Positions 1 through 6,346 of a stretch of DNA of 6,369 bases are shown piece after piece. This stretch comes from SZUA-378 sp036652815. Lineage in GTDB: Bacteria; Bacillota; Clostridia; Lachnospirales; Lachnospiraceae. The stretch is from NCBI GenBank assembly GCA_036652815.1, contig JAVVVE010000043.1, positions 1 to 6,369 on the forward strand, in the 5' to 3' direction. Positions within the stretch are counted from its first letter, which is position 1. Each line of letters starts with the position of its first letter. Made by a program: the position numbers and the translations under genes. The notes beneath the pieces were generated by a model. The model was not told the origin of the DNA and did no database searches. It saw only the letters and a list, made by a program, of their open reading frames with translations.

Positions 1-1
1 A

Positions 2-223
2 TTACCTACACAGGAAGTGGTTCGTTTAAACTTCAATCCAAAGGCAGAAAAGCCAGAATCGATGTTTCTGGTTCAGACAGCGTTAGAGAATCCATCCAGA
101 ATCTCAGAAGTATCTGCAAGGATAGAAATATTGCTTGGCAATGCGACAATCCGTATTGCCAATGATGTGGATTCTGTCATACTGGATCGTGTTCTCAGTC
201 TTGTGAGAGGCACGACATGCTAG
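2..223 (+). CDS. tnpA: IS66 TnpA (accessory transposition protein), C-terminal part; 5' end outside the window
   Basis: The reading frame is open from the first bases of the window (codons from position 2: Leu-Pro-Thr-Gln-Glu-Val-Val-Arg) to TAG at 221-223, so the gene starts upstream. A GTG at 17 could be read as a start, but there is no convincing ribosome-binding site, and the upstream codons fit the family's usual length of roughly 110-140 residues. The tail alternates short hydrophobic strands (ARIEILLGNATIRIAN) and ends in a helix (VDSVILDRVLSLVRG). That matches the pattern of IS66 TnpA C-termini: a beta pair describing a small domain, then a terminal helix. TnpA is needed for transposition of many IS66 elements, but its biochemical role is poorly defined. 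Its stop overlaps the start of tnpB by 7 nt (ATGCTAG), which suggests translational coupling. Assignment relies on both position and pattern. Confidence 0.8.
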   Translation, partial: LPTQEVVRLNFNPKAEKPESMFLVQTALENPSRISEVSARIEILLGNATIRIANDVDSVILDRVLSLVRGTTC

Positions 224-561
224 GCGATATCTCCGTGGCAGACAATCTCTATATCGTGTGCGGCACAACCGATATGCGTAAATCCATCGATGGTCTCTGC
301 AGTATTATCCGAGATAAGCTTTCCATGAATCCAGATCAGTCATCCCTGTTCCTGTTCTGTGGGAAACGATGTGACCGAATCAAAATCCTGCGCCATGAAC
401 CTGATGGATATGTTCTCCTTTATAAAAGGCTGAGCGTCACACAGGGTCGGTATCGCTGGTCACGGAAGAGTTCCGAAGCCCAGGTAATTACCTGGCGGCA
501 GTTGGACTGGTTACTCAGTGGACTGGATATTGAGCAGCCCAAAGCAATCCAGACCAGTTAA
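217..561 (+). CDS. tnpB: IS66 family insertion sequence element accessory protein TnpB
   Basis: This 114-residue protein has the standard length and signature of IS66 Orf2/TnpB. Near the N-terminus it has the pattern 'YIVCGTTDMRKSIDGLCSII', which is the family hallmark (TDMRK-x-IDGL). It is followed by a predicted beta region 'LFLFCGKRCDRIKIL' and the conserved 'DGYVLLYKRL' and 'RYRWS' segments. TnpB is a small accessory protein required with TnpA and TnpC for IS66 transposition; its mechanism is not established. It is unrelated to the IS200/IS605 TnpB nuclease. The start ATG overlaps the tnpA stop (ATGCTAG), and a weak GAGAGG sits about 7 nt upstream, so translation is probably coupled to tnpA. 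The gene appears complete and undamaged. Confidence 0.95.
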   Translation: MLGDISVADNLYIVCGTTDMRKSIDGLCSIIRDKLSMNPDQSSLFLFCGKRCDRIKILRHEPDGYVLLYKRLSVTQGRYRWSRKSSEAQVITWRQLDWLLSGLDIEQPKAIQTS

Positions 562-625
562 AAAATCCATCGTGAAATTGCTGAAAATTTTCGTTGGTAT
601 TTCGGCTGAATGTGTGGATAACTGC

Positions 626-652
626 TTTGTTTTTTTACTAGATTGGTATAAC
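626..652 (+). promoter_or_regulatory. candidate extended -10 promoter upstream of tnpC
   Basis: TGG-TATAAC at 644-652 fits an extended -10 (TGnTATAAT with one mismatch). The upstream T-rich stretch around 626-637 is only a weak -35. Transcription from here would give a leader of nearly 200 nt before tnpC that includes the terminator-like hairpin at 785-804. Motif-only call. Confidence 0.25.
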
Positions 653-784
653 TTATGCGTGATAACTACTTTATCGGATCGCGCGGTATTTTGAGGCATC
701 TGTGGCAGTAAATATCCTGATTTATCCAGCTTTTACCTAGTATCTTGACCGCTTATCCACCGTCATTGTGACGAAAGTGCAACC

Positions 785-804
785 AAGGCGGATTCGCTTT
801 TTTT
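785..804 (+). terminator. weak terminator-like hairpin before tnpC
   Basis: AAGGCG (785-790) can pair with CGCTTT (795-800) across a GATT loop, using one G-U pair, and is followed by four further T residues. The stem is short and probably weak. If it works, it would cut read-through from tnpA-tnpB, or from the 626-652 promoter candidate, into tnpC and so hold the transposase level down. It may equally be a chance T-run. Confidence 0.25.
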
Positions 805-812
805 CTCATTTT

Positions 813-827
813 CTGGTAAAATACCAG
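813..827 (+). promoter_or_regulatory. hairpin/palindrome overlapping an extended -10 candidate for tnpC
   Basis: CTGGTA (813-818) and TACCAG (822-827) are perfect inverted repeats around AAA. The same bases contain TGG-TAAAAT (814-822), an extended -10 match that would place a start near 829, about 24 nt before the tnpC ATG. The -35 region is poor. The palindrome could be an operator over the -10 element or a short RNA hairpin just ahead of the ribosome-binding site at 838-843. Confidence 0.3.
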
Positions 828-852
828 TAATAAAATGAAGGAGCGAACACTT

Positions 853-2298
853 ATGGCATCCAGCGCAAGGGATATCCAGTTCAAGGAGCTGAAGGATACG
901 ATCTCACAACTAAATATGACCATCCGTACTCAGAATGACCTGATCATATCTTTGCAGAAGATGCTCGAGGAGCGCAATGCAAAGGACGATGAAAAAGATC
1001 GAATTATTTCGAACCTGCAGACACAGCTTGAATACTTCAAGCAGAAGTTATTTGGCAGTTCCAGTGAACGACGCAATGATCTGCCCGGTCAGCTAAGTCT
1101 TTTCTTCGAACCTGATGCCGAAGAGGAACCATTGCCGGAGCTCATTGAGCCGGAGTTCATCGATGTAAAGAGCGGCAAACGAGAACGTAAGCCCAAAGCG
1201 AACTATGATGAGATGTTCGCAAATCTGCCGATCCACTATGAAGAAGTAAATACCTTGTCTGAAGAAGAAAAGCAGTGCCCAGAGTGTGGAGCCAGCATGG
1301 TTCCGATCGGTCATGAAGAGATACGGACAGAACTCCGTTATACCAGAGCAAAACTGGAGCGTATCGTGTACATTGCCACCACCTATGGGTGCCCCGTCTG
1401 TAAAGACACGGAGGATCCTCAGTTCATCAAAGACGAAGGGATCCCGGCACTTATCCCGGGTGGATATGCTTCTGCCTCCCTCGTATCACATATCATGTAT
1501 GAAAAATATGCAGATGCACTTCCTCTGTACCGACAGGAACAGGGATTTGCACTCCTTGGAGTCAGTATTAGCAGAACGACCATGGCGAGTTGGATCATCA
1601 CCTGCACGCAGAACTATCTGAAGCCTGTATATGATTACTTTCACCGTGAACTGTTAAAAAGACACTTCCTAATGGCTGACGAGACACCGATTCAGGTTCT
1701 GAAAGAACCTGACCGACGGCCACAGAGCAAGTCTTATATCTGGTTGATGCGCTCCGGAGAGGATCGGCTTCCACCCATCATCCTGTATCATTATACAGAA
1801 ACCAGAGCTGGGGGAAATGCAGCGGACTTTCTGGATGGAATCGATGAAGGTTCCTATGTCATGGTGGATGGTTACAGTGGTTATAACCGTTTGAAGAAGA
1901 TACGCCGTTGCTGCTGTTATGCACACATACGGAGATACCTGATCGAAGCCATCCCAAACGGTCATGAGAAAGACTATAGTCATCCGGCAGTACAGGGAGT
2001 CCTTTACTGCAACAAGCTGTTTGAATACGAACGAAGCTATAAGGCAAAAGAACTGTCCTATGCTCAAGTATACAAACGTCGCCAGAAGGATGCAAAGCCG
2101 GTTGTGGAAGGCTTCACGCACTGGCTTGATGCCCAGCATCCGGAAAAGGGAAGCCGCATGGATCGGGCAGTGACATATATCCGAAATCGAAAAGACACCT
2201 TGATGACTTACCTCGAAGACGGACGCTGTAGCCTGAGTAACAACCAATCGTTATCCATAGGATATTTTAATCCCCATCTTTGTCTCCGAAGTGCCTAA
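853..2298 (+). pseudogene. tnpC: IS66 TnpC transposase (DDE), truncated by the nested element just before its catalytic Glu
   Basis: TnpC is the catalytic transposase of IS66 elements. I place the start at ATG 853 (MASSARD) because AAGGAG at 838-843 lies 9 nt upstream; the in-frame ATG at 835 has no such site. Residue numbers use this start. A leucine-rich coiled coil occupies about residues 5-75, as in the IS66 N-terminal domain. A four-cysteine zinc finger follows (C142-x2-C145 and C180-x2-C183). The DDE domain follows, with Asp276 in 'MADETPIQ' and Asp339 in 'MVDGYSGYN'. The frame reaches 'EDGRCSLSNNQS' (codons ending at 2250), exactly where the family continues with Glu-Asn/Arg-x-Ile-Arg-Pro. 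The element begins there instead, adding an unrelated 15-residue tail (LSIGYFNPHLCLRSA) before TAA at 2296-2298. The third catalytic residue and the C-terminus are therefore lost. GCT TCG GAG at 6361-6369 looks like the resumption in frame (Ala-Ser-Glu). No other lesion is visible. Confidence 0.9.
2248..2281 (+). repeat. left terminal inverted repeat of the RIT-like element (34 bp)
   Basis: This stretch is a perfect reverse complement of 6304-6337. It begins TCG-TTATCC, and the first three bases (TCG) also belong to the tnpC reading frame, so the element-derived part is probably 2251-2281. It lies 56 bp downstream of the stop of the last recombinase gene (- strand). Its inner 12 bases also pair with 2318-2329. 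Confidence 0.95.
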
Positions 2299-2329
2299 AT
2301 ATCATTCTTTCAGTTCTAAAGATGAGGAT
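2270..2329 (-). repeat. subterminal inverted repeat (12-bp arms) downstream of the last recombinase gene
   Basis: ATCCCCATCTTT (2270-2281, inner part of the left terminal repeat) pairs with AAAGATGAGGAT (2318-2329) with one mismatch. In the - strand transcript the mismatch becomes a G-U pair, so a 12-bp stem with a 36-nt loop can form just after the recombinase stop codon. No U-run follows it, so it is not a classical terminator. It could instead be a second recombinase-binding arm site or a 3'-end stabilising structure. Confidence 0.5.
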
Positions 2330-2337
2330 AACACATT

Positions 2338-3360
2338 TTATCTGAGACCGCAAATTCTTGCTAATTCATCCTCGTTTTCCAACCAGATTGGCTCTTCATT
2401 ATTCAATTCTGGATTTGCTTTGTCCATCGCATTTTTAATCATCTCTAACGATGGCTTTGCATAAATTCTGGTTGTCTGAGTTGAAGCATGTCCAAGAATC
2501 CTAGATACCAACTCAAGTTCTATATCATTCTGATACAAATCTGTAGCACGTGTCCTTCTTAGCATATGCGGATATACATGCTTTGGTAAATCAGGGTATT
2601 GCGAACGTATCTCATTTGCATACTTATTAATAATGCGTTCCACATTATTAGGTGACATAGCACCTGGAATACCATGGATTACTGTATAAAATAGCATCTC
2701 CGTTTTTGCAGAATCAGGGACGTGAAACACCCTAAGATAATACTCCAAATGTTTAACCGTACCGTCTGTAATGGATACTATTCGCTCTTTGTCTCCCTTC
2801 CCATATATGCGTAGGTAAGGTGTGCCACGATCAAGATTTACATCCGATACATGTAAAGATAAAAGTTCGCTCAGTCGGATAGCTGAATCATACAGCAAAA
2901 TCAGAATAGTTCTATCTCTAACTCCAAATTTTGTTCTGTTAGATGGTGCATCCAAAAAGGACTTGAGGCATTCCTGCCGTAAGGTTGGTTTTTCTTTCTC
3001 AGGAGTACGCAAAAAAGGAACTCTTGATACAGACAATGCTGTCTGCTGCTGTGAAATATCTCCATCTGAAACGTACCACATATAGGACTTGATGGCTGCC
3101 AAACGTTGGTTACAAGATGATTTTTCATATCCATTTTTCTGGAGATATTCCATGAATCCTAGCAGATAATCTCTTGTACAATCATCAAAACCAAAGGTTT
3201 TAATAGAAAAACCCGTTGATACAACATACCTGCGAAATACTGATAGAGCATCCCGATATGACTTCACAGTGTGTGGGCTTCTACTACACTGTTTGATTAA
3301 ATATCCATCGAGGAAATCAAGCGTTTTGGAAAAGAACAGTTGGTCAAATGATTTCTTCAT
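2338..3360 (-). CDS. ritC: tyrosine recombinase/integrase, third gene of the trio (RitC-like)
   Basis: This 340-residue protein is a typical XerC/D-like tyrosine recombinase that cuts and rejoins DNA through a covalent 3'-phosphotyrosine. The N-terminal core-binding (SAM-like) domain covers about residues 8-105 and includes 'SPHTVKSYRDALSVFRRYV'. The catalytic domain covers about 125-310. Visible catalytic residues are Arg162 (SAIRLSEL), Lys188 (YGKGDKER), His265 and Arg268 (HMLRRTRA), His291 (LGHAS) and Tyr300 (TTRIYAKPS), so the enzyme looks active. ATG 3360 has GGAGGT 5 nt upstream inside the end of the preceding gene, and the two genes overlap by 17 nt, which indicates an operon with coupled translation. 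A tail of about 40 residues after the catalytic Tyr (rich in Asn/Glu) may contact a partner recombinase, as Xer C-termini do. The symbol follows RIT naming by gene order; the enzyme-family call is secure. Confidence 0.93.
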   Translation of the reverse strand: MKKSFDQLFFSKTLDFLDGYLIKQCSRSPHTVKSYRDALSVFRRYVVSTGFSIKTFGFDDCTRDYLLGFMEYLQKNGYEKSSCNQRLAAIKSYMWYVSDGDISQQQTALSVSRVPFLRTPEKEKPTLRQECLKSFLDAPSNRTKFGVRDRTILILLYDSAIRLSELLSLHVSDVNLDRGTPYLRIYGKGDKERIVSITDGTVKHLEYYLRVFHVPDSAKTEMLFYTVIHGIPGAMSPNNVERIINKYANEIRSQYPDLPKHVYPHMLRRTRATDLYQNDIELELVSRILGHASTQTTRIYAKPSLEMIKNAMDKANPELNNEEPIWLENEDELARICGLR

Positions 3361-4330
3361 AGCACACCTCCGGAATCACCTGTGATGATACCACATCCTT
3401 CTTTTGAAGAATTATGAAAGCATCTTCAACTTGATGATAGTAATAATACGTTTCTAAAGGACTGCTATGGCCTAAATAGGAACTTAGATATGGCATCATC
3501 ACTCTTAGGCTTATATCTTTTTTCATCCAGAGATTCATTCTCTTTATTACAAATGCATGACGAAGGCAGTGCACTGTTGGCTTTTTATCACATACCTCAG
3601 AAGCTCCGGTTCTGGACCAAAATTCATTAAACTTACGGTCGATGGACGTCTTTGGAACAAATCTGTCTGGATATTTCCCTGGAAAAAATACTTCCGGTTC
3701 TTCAGGAAACTGTTTTAACAGCCAATATTTGTACTCGCTACACAACTGGCATATATCCTCTGCAAGATATACCTTCCGATCCTTATTGCCCTTTGAATGA
3801 ACAATTGTAAGGATACCATTTTCCAAATCTACATTTGACATTTTCAAGGAGCAAGCTTCATTATTACGAAGACCACAACAGTAAATAAGTCGAAACAAAA
3901 CCTTATATTCCACTACCAATCGTTGAAATGGTTTGACCGTAGAGTTTACTTTATTTCCATCCACCTGCTCAAAGAATTCCCTGATTTCTTCATCAGATAA
4001 CAGATAGGGTACATTCTTTTCAGGCTTAGGTAAATTATGCGGTATGTAGCTGGTCTTACCGATTGTGTTTAAATATATACTAAAGCATCGTAATGCTTGT
4101 AGCCGATTATTTTGTGTCGTTTTTGTTTCTCTTTCGGTTCTGACTGCCCAAGTGTCATACAACTCCTTTGTGAGCATATCTTGGGTTACATGAATGGTGT
4201 TACAGTACTGATCAAAACGATATAACCAATATGCAGGATTATCAAATAAAAAACCTAATTCTCTTCGCGATGATATATATTCTGCTATACTATTGGCAAA
4301 TGAACTGCTATACTCATATTTTTTAAACAT
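3344..4330 (-). CDS. ritB: tyrosine recombinase/integrase, second gene of the trio (RitB-like)
   Basis: I choose ATG 4330 (MFKKYEYSS, 328 aa). AAGGGGG lies about 8 nt upstream, whereas the in-frame GTG at 4339 overlaps that ribosome-binding site. The start overlaps the end of the 626-aa recombinase gene by 8 nt (ATGTTTAA). The N-terminal core-binding domain covers about residues 8-105, including 'TQNNRLQALRCFSIYL'. The catalytic domain follows with Arg155 (CGLRNNEA), Lys180 (HSKGNKDR), His254 and Arg257 (HCLRHAF), His288 (LGHSS) and a run of four tyrosines in which Tyr297, nine residues after the His, is the likely nucleophile. The 'GHSS..ETYYYYH' block resembles recombinases of Tn554 and RIT type, where a GHSS-x2-ET-x-YY pattern is common, more than XerC/D. 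The enzyme is probably one of three that act jointly on the element ends. All catalytic residues are present. Confidence 0.92.
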   Translation of the reverse strand: MFKKYEYSSSFANSIAEYISSRRELGFLFDNPAYWLYRFDQYCNTIHVTQDMLTKELYDTWAVRTERETKTTQNNRLQALRCFSIYLNTIGKTSYIPHNLPKPEKNVPYLLSDEEIREFFEQVDGNKVNSTVKPFQRLVVEYKVLFRLIYCCGLRNNEACSLKMSNVDLENGILTIVHSKGNKDRKVYLAEDICQLCSEYKYWLLKQFPEEPEVFFPGKYPDRFVPKTSIDRKFNEFWSRTGASEVCDKKPTVHCLRHAFVIKRMNLWMKKDISLRVMMPYLSSYLGHSSPLETYYYYHQVEDAFIILQKKDVVSSQVIPEVCYEEII

Positions 4331-6203
4331 GAAGGGCACCCCCTTTTAGGGATATTCCAACATCAGCCATTGAAATAGGACATTCACGCATTCTTCCTTC
4401 ATCAAGAGAAAGATACTTATAAACTGTCGAATCTGTACTATGACCTAACGAGTCTGAAATAAGCTCGATTTTTGTTTGTGATTCAAGTAAATTAGTAGCA
4501 AATGTTTTTCGTGTGATATGAAATTGTTTACTTCCTACAGGATTTACCCGGAATCTTTTAAGTGCATTCCCACATACACTTCGATGAATCGCACTATGTG
4601 GTGCTTCATGAAGAATAAATATATGTTTATCAGCACTGACAGGACGTCCATCTCTAAGGTATTTGTAAATTACATTTCCTGTTTTTACAGGCATTGGCAT
4701 TGTGATTGATTTTCCTGTTTTCTGTTGAATCAGACTAATAGTGCTTTGTTTCCAATTAATACTGTCAAAGGTCAGTGATACAATATCGGAAGCCCTAAAT
4801 CCCATCGTAAGTCCGATACAGACAATCGCATAATCCCGAAGTTCTTTTGACGTTAATCTGTCTGGATTGACGTCCCAGATATTCTTGACGTCTTCTTCTG
4901 AAAGTACCTGAACTATACTTGTTCTTGGCGCGCTAATTGTAGGTAACGCTTTGTACAACAGTGGATTTGTATGTAATCCTTCTTCATAGAGATAAATCAA
5001 AAAGCTACGTATTCTACAGTTATACGCCATTTTACCCTCGGGGGTAGAGTGTTTATCTGTTAGATTGAAGTCTTTCAAATGATCTTGAGTGAGTTTCCTT
5101 ACACTATCTAGGTCTGTGCCTACGAGGTATTTTCCAAGCCTGACACAACTCGAACGATGCATTGTAATTGTAGCTGGTTGCCAACCTTCTCTGATCAATA
5201 AATCAAGATATGCTGCAAGTGGTCGCCTAAACCATTCTGGTAATTTATCAATACTTGGTACGTATAACGGATCTCCTGTCATTGTGGTAATAACTGTACC
5301 TGTTTCTAGAAAAATGAAAAACTGATATAAAGAACGTCTGTGTTGCCTCCAAGAACTCCCTTTCGCAGGCTTTACTTTTTCGAACCACATCCAAAGCAGT
5401 TCTTTAGATAGTAGCATGTGATGCATTTCCAAAAAGATGTACAATAAGGTAAGTATGTTTATAGCAGCTTTGATGTTGGTATAACTATATTTTATGTTTT
5501 TTAATTCACAAACAAACTGTTCTACCATTTGCCAGGTAATCTTATAGGCATCATCAGATTTGAATAAACTAAGCTCTTTTTCGTTACTCACTATGACCTG
5601 GTTGATAAGAAGCTTATTTAATATAAGTGCACATGCTAATGGGATAACATCATTTTTAGCAAAATAGTAAAGCATAGCACGAATTAAGTCTTCGTATGCA
5701 TCTTTTGAGCGTTGTGACTTGTGATAATCCTCTTCGTAAAATTTCATCACCAGTTCACAGGTCAGCTGATTGACGCTTTGCAGTCCGGCATTTTGAAGAT
5801 ATAGTAAGAATCGCGAGCATGATATTCTATAGCGGTCATCAGCAGTTTTAGATTGGTCGTTTAGAATGAAATCATCTAGTTCCGTCTTGAATTCTTCTGA
5901 TAAAAGTGCATAAGCAGAAGTTCTAGAACCCAAATGATCCAAATGAATGTAACCCAGATTATAAATATCTTCAAGCTGTGCCATACAAAGATGCCAACTG
6001 GTACGCCTGCGATAATTCCATGAATCTGTGTTTTCATTAATCCATTCATCAGCTATCACAGAAGAGTATAGTATATTACGTTCATAAATGTACTCACGAA
6101 ACGCTCTGTAACACTTCTTGTGATTGTAGATTACTGAAAAACTAAAATTGTCATGTTCTAAAAATTCAATCACTCTAGAAACATTTTTGTCGAATTGTTG
6201 CAT
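4323..6203 (-). CDS. ritA: large tyrosine recombinase/integrase, first gene of the trio (RitA-like)
   Basis: The gene encodes 626 residues, about twice the usual size of a tyrosine recombinase. ATG 6203 has a near-perfect GGAGGTGA 7 nt upstream. The C-terminal half is a complete integrase: core-binding domain about 322-420 ('PATITMHRSSCVRLGKYL') and catalytic domain about 433-605. It carries Arg470 (GFRASDI), Lys495 (QQKTGKS), His562 and Arg565 (HITRKTF), His588 (LGHST) and Tyr597 in 'YKYLSLDE', taken as the nucleophile because it is nine residues after the His. The first 320 residues are helical. Around 100-180 they contain another core-binding-like stretch ('RISCSRFLLYLQNAG', then 'LTCELVMKFYEEDY'), so this part may bind extra DNA sites or hold the recombinase complex together. 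The length resembles Tn554 TnpB (about 630 aa), but here it is the first gene of the operon. No nuclease or cargo domain is seen. Symbol by gene order. Confidence 0.92.
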   Translation of the reverse strand: MQQFDKNVSRVIEFLEHDNFSFSVIYNHKKCYRAFREYIYERNILYSSVIADEWINENTDSWNYRRRTSWHLCMAQLEDIYNLGYIHLDHLGSRTSAYALLSEEFKTELDDFILNDQSKTADDRYRISCSRFLLYLQNAGLQSVNQLTCELVMKFYEEDYHKSQRSKDAYEDLIRAMLYYFAKNDVIPLACALILNKLLINQVIVSNEKELSLFKSDDAYKITWQMVEQFVCELKNIKYSYTNIKAAINILTLLYIFLEMHHMLLSKELLWMWFEKVKPAKGSSWRQHRRSLYQFFIFLETGTVITTMTGDPLYVPSIDKLPEWFRRPLAAYLDLLIREGWQPATITMHRSSCVRLGKYLVGTDLDSVRKLTQDHLKDFNLTDKHSTPEGKMAYNCRIRSFLIYLYEEGLHTNPLLYKALPTISAPRTSIVQVLSEEDVKNIWDVNPDRLTSKELRDYAIVCIGLTMGFRASDIVSLTFDSINWKQSTISLIQQKTGKSITMPMPVKTGNVIYKYLRDGRPVSADKHIFILHEAPHSAIHRSVCGNALKRFRVNPVGSKQFHITRKTFATNLLESQTKIELISDSLGHSTDSTVYKYLSLDEGRMRECPISMADVGISLKGGALHV

Positions 6204-6210
6204 AATAAAA

Positions 6211-6218
6211 TCACCTCC
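6211..6218 (-). promoter_or_regulatory. strong ribosome-binding site of the first recombinase gene
   Basis: On the - strand this reads GGAGGTGA, complementary to the 3' end of 16S rRNA over eight bases, and ends 7 nt before ATG 6203. It fixes the start of the 626-aa recombinase and implies efficient translation of the operon once it is transcribed. Confidence 0.85.
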
Positions 6219-6243
6219 ATATTTGATGATTCTATTATCTCAA

Positions 6244-6272
6244 ACTATAACATTAATACACACATTTATTAA
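6244..6272 (-). promoter_or_regulatory. candidate promoter of the recombinase operon
   Basis: On the - strand, TTAATA (6267-6272) and TATAGT (6244-6249) are separated by 17 nt and resemble -35 and -10 boxes (4/6 and 5/6 matches). Initiation near 6237 would leave a short leader before the ribosome-binding site. A perfect 12-bp palindrome TTTATTAATAAA (6265-6276) overlaps the -35 box and could be an operator. The region is AT-rich, so chance matches are likely. Confidence 0.3.
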
Positions 6273-6303
6273 TAAAAAGCCTTATTCTATCTACATCTCA
6301 TAA

Positions 6304-6337
6304 AAAGATGGGGATTAAAATATCCTATGGATAACGA
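6304..6337 (-). repeat. right terminal inverted repeat of the RIT-like element (34 bp)
   Basis: This is a perfect reverse complement of 2248-2281. Unlike the left copy it is not at the extreme end: 23 more bases (6338-6360) follow before the inferred boundary. They include the other half of a core-like site and the outer GGATAA at 6355-6360. The two ends are therefore asymmetric. Confidence 0.95.
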
Positions 6338-6346
6338 AGCTTATGC
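6329..6346. other. internal core-type recombination site at the right end
   Basis: GGATAA-CGAAGC-TTATGC has the layout of a tyrosine recombinase core: two inverted half-sites (6 bp, with the last bases imperfect) around a 6-bp spacer. The spacer is the exact reverse complement of GCTTCG at 6361-6366, which would be the spacer of the circle junction. The site is therefore an inverted duplicate of the predicted attachment site. Function is inferred. Confidence 0.45.

Larger units (their letters stand above)
562..852 (+). other. tnpB-tnpC intergenic region with possible regulatory signals
   Basis: About 290 bp separate tnpB from the tnpC start, which is long for IS66, where the genes are usually packed tightly. 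I see no convincing protein gene in it; a 62-codon - strand frame overlapping the tnpB end has no family features. The stretch is AT-rich and contains an extended -10 candidate at 644-652, a weak hairpin followed by T residues at 785-804, and a second extended -10 candidate and small hairpin at 813-827 just before the tnpC ribosome-binding site. Together these suggest that tnpC is expressed partly independently of tnpA-tnpB. This is inference from motifs only. Confidence 0.5.

Noticed and set aside
511..699. A 62-codon - strand frame across the tnpB end and the following gap
   Set aside because: It overlaps the certain tnpB gene in antisense, has no ribosome-binding site and shows no family feature.
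614..760. Inverted pair GTGGATAA (614-621) and TTATCCAC (753-760) in the tnpB-tnpC gap, similar to the core half-sites of the nested element
   Set aside because: The arms are 8 bp and far apart in AT-rich DNA, with no extended similarity to the element ends. Chance is the simplest explanation.
1669..2247. A long 192-codon antisense frame inside tnpC
   Set aside because: It is a shadow of the tnpC codons, whose DDE motifs and zinc finger are clear on the + strand. It has no recognisable domain of its own.
2284..2291. CTTCGGAG occurs in inverted form here and again at 6362-6369, which might suggest that the right end is still element sequence
   Set aside because: The match is only 8 bases, is not collinear with the terminal repeats, and the in-frame NNxSE motif gives a better explanation of 6361-6369. 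It remains a mild caution on the right boundary.
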